Shown here one piece after another: positions 1 through 8,186 of a DNA stretch of 57,298 bases. The stretch is from JAJNBD01 sp964471475 (GTDB taxonomy: Bacteria > Pseudomonadota > Gammaproteobacteria > CAISUE01): NCBI GenBank assembly GCA_964471475.1, contig CAYYFQ010000011.1:1-57298 (forward strand), written 5' to 3'. The notes beneath the pieces were generated by a model that saw only the letters and a list, made by a program, of their open reading frames with translations, did no database searches and was not told the DNA's origin. Position 1 is the stretch's first letter. Each line of letters starts with the position of its first letter. The translations under genes and the position numbers were made by a program.

Positions 1-26
1 TGATTATTTACAAAACTCAAAAGCTT

Positions 27-54
27 GGATCCCGCGAACAAGTCGCGGGATGAC
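27..54. repeat. Short palindromic repeat, family D copy 1
   Basis: An imperfect palindrome built on ggatcccgcg...cgcgggatgac. A close relative lies at 30117-30143. Both copies are intergenic and can form a short hairpin. A reading frame at 25-258 runs through this and the following repeats, but I regard it as non-coding. Confidence 0.7.
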
Positions 55-129
55 AGCTTCAGAGATTTTTTGTCCAGTGCAGAGGAAATTTTCGTACCCC
101 GTTACAGAAGCCCTGTGACTAGTTACTGT

Positions 130-205
130 CTCAGAAACCCGTTCATCTTTACCCGGTGTCACGAGCTACATTCAGATTTCACGAATAATTATCTGAAAGA
201 CTCTA
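130..205. repeat. Dispersed repeat, family E copy 1
   Basis: The stretch containing cagaaacccgttcatcttta followed by cccggtgtcac recurs on the opposite strand at 3853-3917 and partly at 3975-4022. The match extends into an AT-rich tail resembling cgaataattatctgaaa. It sits just beyond the 3' end of the glycosyltransferase gene. An 18-base segment upstream (70-87, ttgtccagtgcagaggaa) also recurs at 8034-8051. Confidence 0.75.
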
Positions 206-210
206 GCGCA

Positions 211-1491
211 TTAAAGCCAATAACAGATCTCAAAACCAATAAAATACGCACACAATAGAATATACATTCCGTAAATTCCATACCATACCTTTTGTTGCCA
301 TTTTGGGTTAGTAATACTTTTTTGTTGGCAAAAATGGCTTAATAGCATGACTGAAAACGGGATAATCGGCAAAATATAATAACTACGTCTAGAGCCGCTT
401 AAGGATAAGAAGATAAAAATACTAAAGACAGAGCATAAAAGAAAGCGTTCACCAAAAATCCAACTGTTTTTAGGCACCCATAAAAATTTAATAGACATCT
501 TTCGAAGCTCTACTCCTGTGGAAAATTTGTGCGTCGGTTCGGTGCTCGAATCCTCATGTACTGTCGTGTACACTCCGGTTCTGTGCTCCGATCCTCCTTC
601 AACTTTTCTCACAGGAGCGAGTTTCGAAAGATGTCTAATGAACACTTGGAAAATCCAAGGCGTCCACGGTAAAGTATAAACGGGAAAATAAATGAAATAA
701 GTATACCAAGGGCCTTGATGATCAAAAGGCTGAAAAAATCGCAAGATATTTTCGCGAAAAACTTCAAACAAACCATTTTCGGTGTATCCTCCTTTCGTGT
801 GCGATGAAATCATAAAAGGGAGCAAATACAAAGCAAGAGCGATAAGGATTGCCATTATTGATTTAATGCATAAAAAATCTCGCCAATGATTATTTGACAA
901 TAAATCGGGTAATAACACGAGCACCACAATCACAGGTGCAATTAAGCCTTTTAATAAGGCTCCTATCGCCAGCAATACATACCAACCTAAATAAAAATAA
1001 AATCGCTGATGATTAAAAGCAAAATACCACACTAAGCTCAGCATAATGGCCGCCACATTCAACATATCAGCGCTCGCTACTCTCGCCCAAAAAATAAAAT
1101 AAAACGTGGTGAGCAAGAACCAACCCGCTAACAAGGCTGTTTCACGATCAAAAAATTTTTTGGACAGCCAATAAACACTCCACAATACACTTAAACTTGC
1201 CAAAGCCGAAGGCAAGCGCAAAATAAATTTTGTTAAAACCCCATGATGTAATTTTGCCAAAGCAACAATCATCCAATAAGACAACAAAGGCTTATCATAG
1301 TAAGCTTTACCATCAAGATACGGGTGCCAATAATCTTTAGTGTTTAACATATGTTGGCAAATATCCCACCATCGATATTCTTGCGTCCAAATATTTTTGG
1401 CGCCTAAACTTAAAAAAATTAGAACAAGTGCGGCGATAAAAAGCCCAATCTCAGCAGAATTTTTTTTATTCATGCAATAATTTAAATTCAC
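211..1491 (-). CDS. ArnT/PMT-type membrane glycosyltransferase
   Basis: A polytopic membrane protein of 426 aa. It resembles the family-39 glycosyltransferases (PMT_2/ArnT group), which move a sugar from a lipid carrier to an acceptor on the periplasmic face. Visible family signs are the early periplasmic segment with DKPLLSYW, the FILRLPSALASL stretch, and an alternation of hydrophobic helices to the C terminus. The start is a GTG at 1491, chosen because ggag lies 8 bases upstream; the in-frame ATG at 1473 has no good ribosome site. Residues about 286-333 are encoded by a 144-bp palindromic repeat (493-636) that keeps the frame open and looks foreign to the family. The gene is divergent from the leucine dehydrogenase gene. 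The substrate cannot be read from sequence, and lipid A or another envelope glycan is only a guess. Confidence 0.75.
   Translation of the reverse strand: MNLNYCMNKKNSAEIGLFIAALVLIFLSLGAKNIWTQEYRWWDICQHMLNTKDYWHPYLDGKAYYDKPLLSYWMIVALAKLHHGVLTKFILRLPSALASLSVLWSVYWLSKKFFDRETALLAGWFLLTTFYFIFWARVASADMLNVAAIMLSLVWYFAFNHQRFYFYLGWYVLLAIGALLKGLIAPVIVVLVLLPDLLSNNHWRDFLCIKSIMAILIALALYLLPFMISSHTKGGYTENGLFEVFRENILRFFQPFDHQGPWYTYFIYFPVYTLPWTPWIFQVFIRHLSKLAPVRKVEGGSEHRTGVYTTVHEDSSTEPTHKFSTGVELRKMSIKFLWVPKNSWIFGERFLLCSVFSIFIFLSLSGSRRSYYILPIIPFSVMLLSHFCQQKSITNPKWQQKVWYGIYGMYILLCAYFIGFEICYWL
493..636. repeat. 144-bp palindromic element inserted in frame in a gene
   Basis: The ends are inverted repeats of about 27 bases: agacatctttcgaagctc with ctcctgtg at one end, and the complement of gagtttcgaaagatgtct with cacaggag at the other. 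Inside are two direct copies of a 21-base unit (535-555 and 576-596, 41 bases apart) flanking the small palindrome tgtactgtcgtgtaca. The length is an exact multiple of three, and the glycosyltransferase frame passes through without a stop. It adds about 48 polar residues. No second copy was found in this window. Confidence 0.8.
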
Positions 1492-1558
1492 TTGAAAACT
1501 CCATTATTTTTAGTTTGTTCATTTTTACTCTTAGCGTTTAAGGATAAAATTAAAATAA

Positions 1559-1588
1559 TTGCTTTTCTCATGTCAAGGTGTTTATACT
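1559..1588 (+). promoter_or_regulatory. Candidate sigma-70 promoter for ldh
   Basis: TTGCTT and TATACT are separated by 18 bases, with the start codon 35 bases beyond the -10 box. It lies in the 131-bp space between the divergent glycosyltransferase and leucine dehydrogenase genes. The assignment rests on consensus match only. Confidence 0.4.
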
Positions 1589-1622
1589 TGTGCAATTTTA
1601 ACCTATAAAGAGCAAGATAAAC

Positions 1623-2702
1623 ATGAATTCAACAACATATAAAGCTCCCGTCACACCTGATGAATTATTTGATTATGCTGAAAACCTAGGGCATGGTGAA
1701 CTCCATATTAAAATGGATCCTAAGACTGGCTTACGCACCATTATTTCTATCCATAACACGAATCGTGGCCCGGCATTAGGTGGCTGTCGTTTCTTAGAAT
1801 ATGATCATGTCAGTGATGCAGTCTATGATGCGATGCGTTTGGCACGCGGCATGACTTATAAGTCAGCCATTAGCAATCTCCCCTTAGGAGGAGGAAAGGC
1901 TGTCATCATCAAACCTAAAAAAAATTTTGACCGTCGGGTTTTATTTGAAGCTTTTGGTGCCTTCGTGAACGAACTAGGCGGACGTTATATCACTGCTGTC
2001 GATAGCGGCACTTCAGTCTCTGATATGGATATTATTAATCGTACTACCCCTTATGTTACGAGCACTACTCGCCCAAGCGAAAGTCATGGAGACCCTTCTT
2101 TTTCAACAGCCTTAGGAGTTTTTGAAAGCATTAAAGTTATTGCCAAACATCAATTGAGTGCTGACTCACTAAAAGGTATACGCGTCGCCATTCAAGGCGC
2201 AGGTCATGTAGGCTACATTTTAGCTAAACATTTACATAATGCGGGTGCAAAAATTTTTATTTGCGATAAAAATATGGAGGCGGTAAAACGCTGCGTCGAT
2301 GAATTTAATGCAGTTGCAGTAGCACCTGACGATATTTACACTATAGAATGTGATATTTTTTCTCCATGTGCTTTAGGGGCAATTTTAAATACTCACACTA
2401 TCCCTAAACTCAAATGCAAAATCGTGGCGGGCTCTGCAAACAATCAACTACAAAATCCTGAGCATGCACAAATGTTAGCCGATCATCAGATTTTTTATGT
2501 TCCTGATTACGTTATCAACGCCGGTGGTATCATTGATGTATGTTGGGTATACTATAAAGAAACAGAAGATCGCATTCTCACAGAGGTTAAACGTATTGCA
2601 GACACTGTAGCTTTAATTGCGGAACAATCAAAAACTACCGGTATCGAACCTAGCATTATCGCCGATCAAATTGCCTTGCAACGATTAGGAGAAACTCCAT
2701 GA
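1623..2702 (+). CDS. ldh: Leucine dehydrogenase (Glu/Leu/Phe/Val family)
   Basis: NAD-dependent oxidative deamination of branched-chain amino acids to 2-oxo acids. The 359 aa match the leucine dehydrogenase length, which is shorter than glutamate dehydrogenases. The N-terminal catalytic domain has the glycine-rich GGGKAVI around residues 89-95, with catalytic lysines at K80 and K92. A Rossmann nucleotide-binding motif, GAGHVGYILA, sits near residue 192. Its stop overlaps the start of the next gene by four bases (ATGA), so the two are translationally coupled. That neighbour is a 2-oxoacid dehydrogenase E1 alpha, so the pair would deaminate Leu/Ile/Val and begin oxidative decarboxylation of the products. 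This pathway is inferred from adjacency. Confidence 0.92.
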   Translation: MNSTTYKAPVTPDELFDYAENLGHGELHIKMDPKTGLRTIISIHNTNRGPALGGCRFLEYDHVSDAVYDAMRLARGMTYKSAISNLPLGGGKAVIIKPKKNFDRRVLFEAFGAFVNELGGRYITAVDSGTSVSDMDIINRTTPYVTSTTRPSESHGDPSFSTALGVFESIKVIAKHQLSADSLKGIRVAIQGAGHVGYILAKHLHNAGAKIFICDKNMEAVKRCVDEFNAVAVAPDDIYTIECDIFSPCALGAILNTHTIPKLKCKIVAGSANNQLQNPEHAQMLADHQIFYVPDYVINAGGIIDVCWVYYKETEDRILTEVKRIADTVALIAEQSKTTGIEPSIIADQIALQRLGETP

Positions 2703-3790
2703 CAACGGAAGTTACTGCGCAGTTTGAAATTAGCTTTACACAATTTTTAAATGCAAATGGACAACCCTGTGATGAATTACCTTCCTTTGCACAAGATGCA
2801 ACGATTTTAGAAAATTTATATCGCTGGATGGTATTAACACGTACTTTTGATAGCAAAGCCATTAACCTCCAACGCACTGGCAAAATGGGAACTTATGCTT
2901 CCTCCCTGGGGCAAGAAGCCGTCACTGTATCTTTAGGTGCCACAATGAAGCCAAAAGATGTATTAGCACCAGCTTATCGAGAGTACGGCGCCCAACTCCA
3001 ACGGGGGGTATCGATGACTGAAATTTTGGCGTTTTGGGGTGGTAGTGAGCAAGGGAATGCTTACAAAAATTCCCCCGAAGATTTGCCGATGGCCGTCCCT
3101 ATCGGTACCCAACCTCTTCATGCGGCGGGAGTAGCCACTGCTTTTAAATATCGCAAGGAACCACGTGTTGCAGTTTCGGTGTGCGGAGATGGCGCCACGA
3201 GCGAAGGTGATTTTTATGAAGCCATCAATGTCGCAGGCGCCTGGCAACTGCCCGTAGTTTTCGTCGTTATTAACAATCAGTGGGCAATTTCTCTTGCTCG
3301 TCATCAACAAACTGGAGCGCAAACTTTAGCACAAAAAGCTATTGCGGGCGGTATTCGCGGCTTGCAAGCTGATGGCAATGATGCCATTGCAATGTATGAT
3401 GTGCTCCATACCGCCTTAGAACGTGCACGTCATGGGAAAGGGCCTACGCTTATTGAAGCGGTGACCTATCGCTTACATGATCATACCACTGCCGATGATG
3501 CTACCCGCTATCGTCCTAAAGAGGTCGTCGATAATGCTTGGAAAAATGAACCCATTCGACGCTTAAAAATCTTCTTAGAAAATAAACATTGGTGGGACGA
3601 AGCGCGCGAAGCTGCTCTTCTAAAAGAGTGCCAAACCCAAGTCGATGCCGCCGTTCAAGATTACTTTAATCTGCCCAAAGAAAAAGCGGCCGCCATGTTT
3701 GATTATCATTTTGCAAACTTACCTCATGATTTAGCAGATCAAAAACAAATTGCGGAGGCTTATGAGCATTTGTTTAGCGAACATCATTAA
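2699..3790 (+). CDS. 2-oxoacid dehydrogenase E1 component, alpha subunit
   Basis: A thiamine-diphosphate-dependent decarboxylase subunit of the branched-chain 2-oxoacid or pyruvate dehydrogenase type, 363 aa. The ThDP/Mg motif is visible: GDGATSEGDFYEA near residue 160, followed about 25 residues later by the paired Asn of VVINNQWAIS. A phosphorylation-loop-like region with YRLHDHTTADDATRYR follows. Alpha subunits function only with a beta subunit, and with E2 and E3 in the complex. Here none of these follows: the downstream DNA is a repeat block and then dapF. Coupling to leucine dehydrogenase favours a branched-chain substrate, but pyruvate cannot be excluded. Confidence 0.88.
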   Translation: MTTEVTAQFEISFTQFLNANGQPCDELPSFAQDATILENLYRWMVLTRTFDSKAINLQRTGKMGTYASSLGQEAVTVSLGATMKPKDVLAPAYREYGAQLQRGVSMTEILAFWGGSEQGNAYKNSPEDLPMAVPIGTQPLHAAGVATAFKYRKEPRVAVSVCGDGATSEGDFYEAINVAGAWQLPVVFVVINNQWAISLARHQQTGAQTLAQKAIAGGIRGLQADGNDAIAMYDVLHTALERARHGKGPTLIEAVTYRLHDHTTADDATRYRPKEVVDNAWKNEPIRRLKIFLENKHWWDEAREAALLKECQTQVDAAVQDYFNLPKEKAAAMFDYHFANLPHDLADQKQIAEAYEHLFSEHH

Positions 3791-3852
3791 ACGAAGACGA
3801 GTGCGCTTGCAACACAGCATAAAGCTAAGTGGATAGTGGTAGCTATACTTTT

Positions 3853-4022
3853 TCAAATAATTATTCGTAGCTTACTCCAAGCTTGTGACACCGGGTAAAG
3901 ATGAACGGGTTTCTGAGGCATGGAGGCCGAAGTAAAGCTTACAGGGACGTACTTGTAACGTCCCGTGAAGCTTTGCCCGGTGTCACAAGCTTAAGATAAC
4001 TTGCGAATACTTATCTGAAAAA
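3853..4022. repeat. Nested inverted-repeat block, family E
   Basis: The outer arms (3853-3895 and 3975-4017) are inverted copies sharing agcttgtgacaccggg and an AT-rich end. Between them is a second hairpin made of aagcttacagggacgt and its near complement acgtcccgtgaagctt with a short loop. The segment 3885-3917 is the reverse complement of 130-162. The block fills the whole space between the E1 alpha gene and dapF. Confidence 0.75.
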
Positions 4023-4083
4023 CTGTATATACCTATTACACCTATGGGTATATTACAAGACGAAATTTTAACCAAGGAATGTC

Positions 4084-4911
4084 ATGAAAAATATTCATTT
4101 CACTAAAATGCATGGACTTGGGAATGATTTCATGGTCATTAATACTATCGAGCACCCCTTTACGTTGCAACCAGAAATGATAAAGCAACTTGCTGACCGT
4201 CATCGAGGCGTAGGTTTTGATCAATTAATGATTATCACGAAGCCCACTCAACCCGAGTGTGATTTTGGCTATCGCATTTTTAATGCAGATGGCACGGAAG
4301 TTCAACAATGCGGCAATGGTGTGCGCTGTGTCGCTCAATTCATTCACGAAAAAAAACTGAGTGTTAAAACCACTTTAAAGCTTGCTACTCCTTTCCTTGC
4401 AATTGAATGTCAAATTTTAGGCAATCAACTAGTTAAAGTAGCCATGGGTAAAGCAAACTTTTCCCCAGCTTCGCTGCCCTTTATGACACCCACCCAAGCA
4501 AGTTACTATGAACTTTTCTTCTATGACCGCTTACTATCTTTTGGCGCGGTTTCTATAGGAAACCCTCATGTTATTTTTGTCGTCCCTGATATCGCTCAAG
4601 CAGAAGTTGATACGTTAGGCACTTTTTTCAATCAGCATCTTAACTTCCCACAAGGCGTTAATGTAGAGTTTATGCAAATTCTCGATGCCAACCATATTCA
4701 ATTACGCGTTTATGAACGCGGCGCCGGTGAAACACTGGCGTGTGGCACCGGCGCTTGCGCGGCAGTATCTATGGGAAAAGAATGGGGGATGTTAAGTAAT
4801 GAAGTAAGCGTCAATTTGCCAGGCGGCCAACTCTTTATTGAATGTGATAAAAATAGTAATATTCACATGATCGGTCCCGCAGTAAGTGTGTTTGATGGAA
4901 AATTATGTTAA
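4084..4911 (+). CDS. dapF: Diaminopimelate epimerase
   Basis: Converts LL- to meso-diaminopimelate for lysine and peptidoglycan synthesis, in the cytoplasm. The two catalytic cysteines are in place: C76 in QCGNGVRC and C220 in GAGETLACGTGAC, the paired acid/base residues of this cofactor-free racemase. The length of 275 aa is normal. The start is preceded by aagga at good spacing. Twelve bases separate it from the following membrane-protein gene, so the two are probably cotranscribed. The MHGLGNDF N-terminal signature supports the start. Confidence 0.97.
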   Translation: MKNIHFTKMHGLGNDFMVINTIEHPFTLQPEMIKQLADRHRGVGFDQLMIITKPTQPECDFGYRIFNADGTEVQQCGNGVRCVAQFIHEKKLSVKTTLKLATPFLAIECQILGNQLVKVAMGKANFSPASLPFMTPTQASYYELFFYDRLLSFGAVSIGNPHVIFVVPDIAQAEVDTLGTFFNQHLNFPQGVNVEFMQILDANHIQLRVYERGAGETLACGTGACAAVSMGKEWGMLSNEVSVNLPGGQLFIECDKNSNIHMIGPAVSVFDGKLC

Positions 4912-4923
4912 AGGAATAATGCA

Positions 4924-6210
4924 ATGGCACCACCTCCTCTCCCTAAACCACATCTCAAGCTATTTTATGTGACAAGTAGTTGGATCATCGCCGTGTTAGC
5001 AGTACTGGTGTGGCATCCTGTTATTTCGGCAACGGTTTATTTAAGCATTGTATTTGCTTTGCTAGCATTTCCTTTAAGTCAATTAACCCCCAAAGTAACT
5101 ATTTTCTCAAACCTCAGGGGGTGTATTAAACTGTGGATTTACCAGTCGATTGCCTTATTAAGCGCCCTGTGCTTTGCAGCTATCTGGTTTCATCAATTTC
5201 CTGCCTACGGTTTTTATAAAAATGATTGGGTACTGCATCATCTTTCTTTAAACTTTTTTATTAGTACGCTAGTACTCGCCAATATTTTAATTGTCTTAGT
5301 CAATACAGCCCAGCAAACAAATAATCAAATCAGTTTGTTGCCTCTTTATAAAGATGAAGATCATCAATCTCGTTCGTTGTCTTACAAAAATTTTGCATTT
5401 CGACGTGGCTTGATGCTGACGGTATTACTATTATTTTTATTAGATTGTTTTTATTTTTTATCGAGAATACACTTTAACTTATTAAGCCTCGTCTGCAGTT
5501 CCGTAGTATTAATTTATTTCGTACGTAGTCAATGGCTTTACGCATGGTTGCAAAAATGTATTAAACGTCGAGGGTGGAATTTTTTATTTTTTCTACTCCT
5601 ATTGCTAGCTGCTGTCATCTTGTTAAGCACGGCTTTCAATTGGTTTATTGCGCCTGTTTTTACAAGCTCCCCTTTAAATTTTTTCCCCGTAGGTTCGGAT
5701 GCACCATTAATTGTTTTTTGGGGATATGCGATTTGTACTACCATACCATTGAGCTTTTTATTAGCTCCTAAATTATTACGTTTATCGCCTCCCGCTATTT
5801 TGTTTGCTTGCGTATTTAATCCTTTCATCTGGCTCACCGTGCTTTTTGATGCAGAATTTAATCTTCTTGACCAATTAAGTCATTTGTCAAATGAAAGTTT
5901 ATTTTTTATAGCCTCTGTAAGTTTAATAGCCAGCGCTTGGTGGTTGAGCAGCCACGCCTTAGCAAAATTAAACACGCAAATGTTATTTTCTCCAAATCAA
6001 TATCGTGGTGGTCCGATGCCTCGCTTATTTGTCCAAAGCCATTTAGCTTTCACGCTTTTGTTGATTGGAGCAATCGCTCTGAAAGCTATTTTTTGGCTAC
6101 AAGTAGAATTTTTAAGTTGTGCGGTATGGGCGATGGTATCCGATAGTTTCTTAATCGGATTTTTTTGGACGCATTTTAGGAAAACTTTCTGGTTGCGGAA
6201 AGAAAGTTAG
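4924..6210 (+). CDS. Polytopic membrane protein of unknown function
   Basis: 428 aa with about ten hydrophobic segments spread over the whole length, separated by short basic or polar loops. An example of a loop is the charged stretch near residues 140-165 (YKDEDHQSRSLSYKNF). I do not recognise a family or a catalytic motif. It follows dapF by 12 bases and probably shares its transcript. Its end overlaps the 3' end of aroK on the other strand by 35 bases. Similar topology occurs in transporters and in lipid or polysaccharide enzymes; nothing here chooses between them. Confidence 0.7.
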   Translation: MAPPPLPKPHLKLFYVTSSWIIAVLAVLVWHPVISATVYLSIVFALLAFPLSQLTPKVTIFSNLRGCIKLWIYQSIALLSALCFAAIWFHQFPAYGFYKNDWVLHHLSLNFFISTLVLANILIVLVNTAQQTNNQISLLPLYKDEDHQSRSLSYKNFAFRRGLMLTVLLLFLLDCFYFLSRIHFNLLSLVCSSVVLIYFVRSQWLYAWLQKCIKRRGWNFLFFLLLLLAAVILLSTAFNWFIAPVFTSSPLNFFPVGSDAPLIVFWGYAICTTIPLSFLLAPKLLRLSPPAILFACVFNPFIWLTVLFDAEFNLLDQLSHLSNESLFFIASVSLIASAWWLSSHALAKLNTQMLFSPNQYRGGPMPRLFVQSHLAFTLLLIGAIALKAIFWLQVEFLSCAVWAMVSDSFLIGFFWTHFRKTFWLRKES

Positions 6211-6682
6211 CAATTTGTGCCGGCGTTTTTTCTGCGGTTTCAATCTTCAGGTCAGCGTAGTGTTGGTAAAGAGATAAACGAAAGTCATAAAGAACTCTCG
6301 CTTGCTCCATATTTTGAAATAAAGGGCGAATATGAGGATCTTGCGCAACACGCGCTTGCAATATTTCAAAAGGCGCATGTAAAAAAATAGTCCAACTCTT
6401 TTTTTCCTTTAAATAATCGAGAATAATTTTATTCATCACCACTCCTCCGCCCGTTGAAACAATGGTATTTTCAACGCTGCGCAAATCACGCGCAATGGCA
6501 ATTTCTTGCTCTCGAATAGCAATTTCTCCTTTTTCCTCAATCAGTTGTTGCATATCGGCACACTGCGCTTTTTGCAAAACGAGCTCATCCATTTCAGCCA
6601 CTTTATAATTTAGTAGATGCTCTAATATTTTTGCAACGGATGTTTTACCTGCCCCCATAAATCCAATGAGAATAATTTTCAT
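6176..6682 (-). CDS. aroK: Shikimate kinase
   Basis: Phosphorylates shikimate with ATP in the aromatic amino acid pathway. The Walker A motif GFMGAGKTS lies near residue 8. The substrate-binding aspartate is in AEMDEL, and the STGGGVV motif follows near residue 76. The start is placed at 6682, giving 168 aa, because that ATG overlaps the aroA stop as ATGA and matches normal family length. A longer in-frame start at 6712 would lie inside aroA. The gene is translationally coupled to aroA, so the two operate as one unit. Confidence 0.95.
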   Translation of the reverse strand: MKIILIGFMGAGKTSVAKILEHLLNYKVAEMDELVLQKAQCADMQQLIEEKGEIAIREQEIAIARDLRSVENTIVSTGGGVVMNKIILDYLKEKKSWTIFLHAPFEILQARVAQDPHIRPLFQNMEQARVLYDFRLSLYQHYADLKIETAEKTPAQIANFLSATRKFS

Positions 6683-7926
6683 AGGGATATACACTCCCTC
6701 AATGCTTCCCAAAACGTCGGAAAGGTTTTATTGACCACCTCAGGATTCAAAATCTGCATTTCAGGCAACCTCGCATAAGCGATTGCAAAAGACATTGCGA
6801 TACGATGATCATTATAAGTTTCAATCTGTGCTGGAATTGGTTTACCTCCATAAATAATTAAAGTATTTTCCGACGCTTTTGTCTGAATATGCATTTTTGC
6901 TAATTCATTTTGAATTGCTTGAACTCGATCCGATTCTTTAACACGTAAACTTTTAATTCCTGTAATAGTAGAAATTCCTTTTGCAAATGCCATTAAAACT
7001 GCCATCGTAGGTATTTGATCCGGGCAGTTTTGCATATTAAAGTCACCCGCCTGAACGTGCCCTCCTTTTACTATTAGGCCATCATCGCTATACTCCACGT
7101 GATTTCCCATCTCAATTAATATTTTTAAAAATTCAACATCTGCTTGCAATGAAAAGGCTAGCAAGTTTTTTAAAACATAGGAGTCCCCTGTTAATGCACT
7201 AAGTGCAAAAAAATAGCTTGCGCTCGAATAATCTCCTTCAATGTAATAAGATTTTGTTTGATATGCACTTTTGGAAATACAATAAAATTTTTTATTATGA
7301 GTAATAATAGGTTGCCCCATCATTGCTAATGTCATATCTATATAAGGTGTGGATATCAATTCGCCCACCGCTTCAATGGTAATATCGCCAATAAGCGGGG
7401 CAATCATAAGTAAGACAGAAAAAAATTGGCTGCTGATATCAGCTGGAATGGCGACCTTTCCGCCATATAAATACGAAGACGTAATTTGTAATGGCGCTTG
7501 ATTTTCTCTTTCAAGGTAATCGATTTTGGCTCCTAACTGCCGTAAAGCATTCACCAAAGGTGCAATAGGACGTTCGTTTAAACGTGTGTTCCCATAGATA
7601 ATTTGTGTTCCAGGGATTAAGCAAGCTAAGGCTAGTAAAGAGCGAAAAGTTGTACCAGAGTCTCTAACAAATAATTCTGTATTGCATACCGGCAAGTTAA
7701 AAATATCATTAGAGACTACAATTTTTTCAATCGAGCATGTTATCATCAGATTTAATCGTTGCAAACATTTCACCATAGCTTCCGTATCCTCACTCCATAA
7801 AGGATTTACCACACTAACCACTCCTTTAGTTAGCGCGGCAAGCAACAATGCACGACTGGTATAACTTTTTGAACCAGGAATTTGAATAACGGGATGGGGT
7901 AAGGAATGTTCGGAAACAGTATTCAA
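6679..7926 (-). CDS. aroA: 3-phosphoshikimate 1-carboxyvinyltransferase (EPSP synthase)
   Basis: Joins shikimate-3-phosphate and phosphoenolpyruvate, the step after AroK. Family motifs in order are PGSKSYTSRALLLAA (N-terminal substrate loop), RDSGTTFRSLLAL (a variant of the usual GNAGT loop), LNERPIAPL, SSQFFSVLL, RVKESDRVQAI and NDHRIAMSFAIAY. The length of 415 aa is at the short end. The glycine-loop variant, with Arg-Asp where many bacteria have Gly-Asn, places it in a divergent class. The variant sits in the region tied to inhibitor sensitivity, but I make no sensitivity claim. It overlaps aroK by four bases. Confidence 0.95.
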   Translation of the reverse strand: MNTVSEHSLPHPVIQIPGSKSYTSRALLLAALTKGVVSVVNPLWSEDTEAMVKCLQRLNLMITCSIEKIVVSNDIFNLPVCNTELFVRDSGTTFRSLLALACLIPGTQIIYGNTRLNERPIAPLVNALRQLGAKIDYLERENQAPLQITSSYLYGGKVAIPADISSQFFSVLLMIAPLIGDITIEAVGELISTPYIDMTLAMMGQPIITHNKKFYCISKSAYQTKSYYIEGDYSSASYFFALSALTGDSYVLKNLLAFSLQADVEFLKILIEMGNHVEYSDDGLIVKGGHVQAGDFNMQNCPDQIPTMAVLMAFAKGISTITGIKSLRVKESDRVQAIQNELAKMHIQTKASENTLIIYGGKPIPAQIETYNDHRIAMSFAIAYARLPEMQILNPEVVNKTFPTFWEALRECISL

Positions 7927-8186
7927 GCTTTTTAAACCCTTATATTGGTACTGATTTAGTGTACCTTGTTTTTTTAATTTTGTCTCTTGCGTCTGTTCTA
8001 CTTTCGCGTCACCCGTTTTACCTATAACGATTCTTGTCCAGTGCAGAGGAATAACCTCCTGAGAAGTTAGAAAATTAATGTGTTTTTAAGGCGATTTTTT
8101 TTATAATTTACTGGTAGTGAGAGCAAATAAAGAATAATCTTGTTAAGAATCAGGCATATTTAAAAATAATAGAGAACCATAATAAT

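Noticed and set aside
25..258. A 77-codon forward frame at the window start
   Set aside because: It is built from repeat families D and E and runs into the 3' end of the glycosyltransferase; there is no ribosome site or family resemblance.
535..596. tRNA-like ggttc...gaatcc pattern in the in-gene repeat
   Set aside because: There is no acceptor stem or anticodon arm; the similarity comes from the internal direct repeats.
2963..3322. A 119-codon antisense frame in the E1 alpha gene
   Set aside because: It is a shadow of a strongly conserved coding region on the plus strand.
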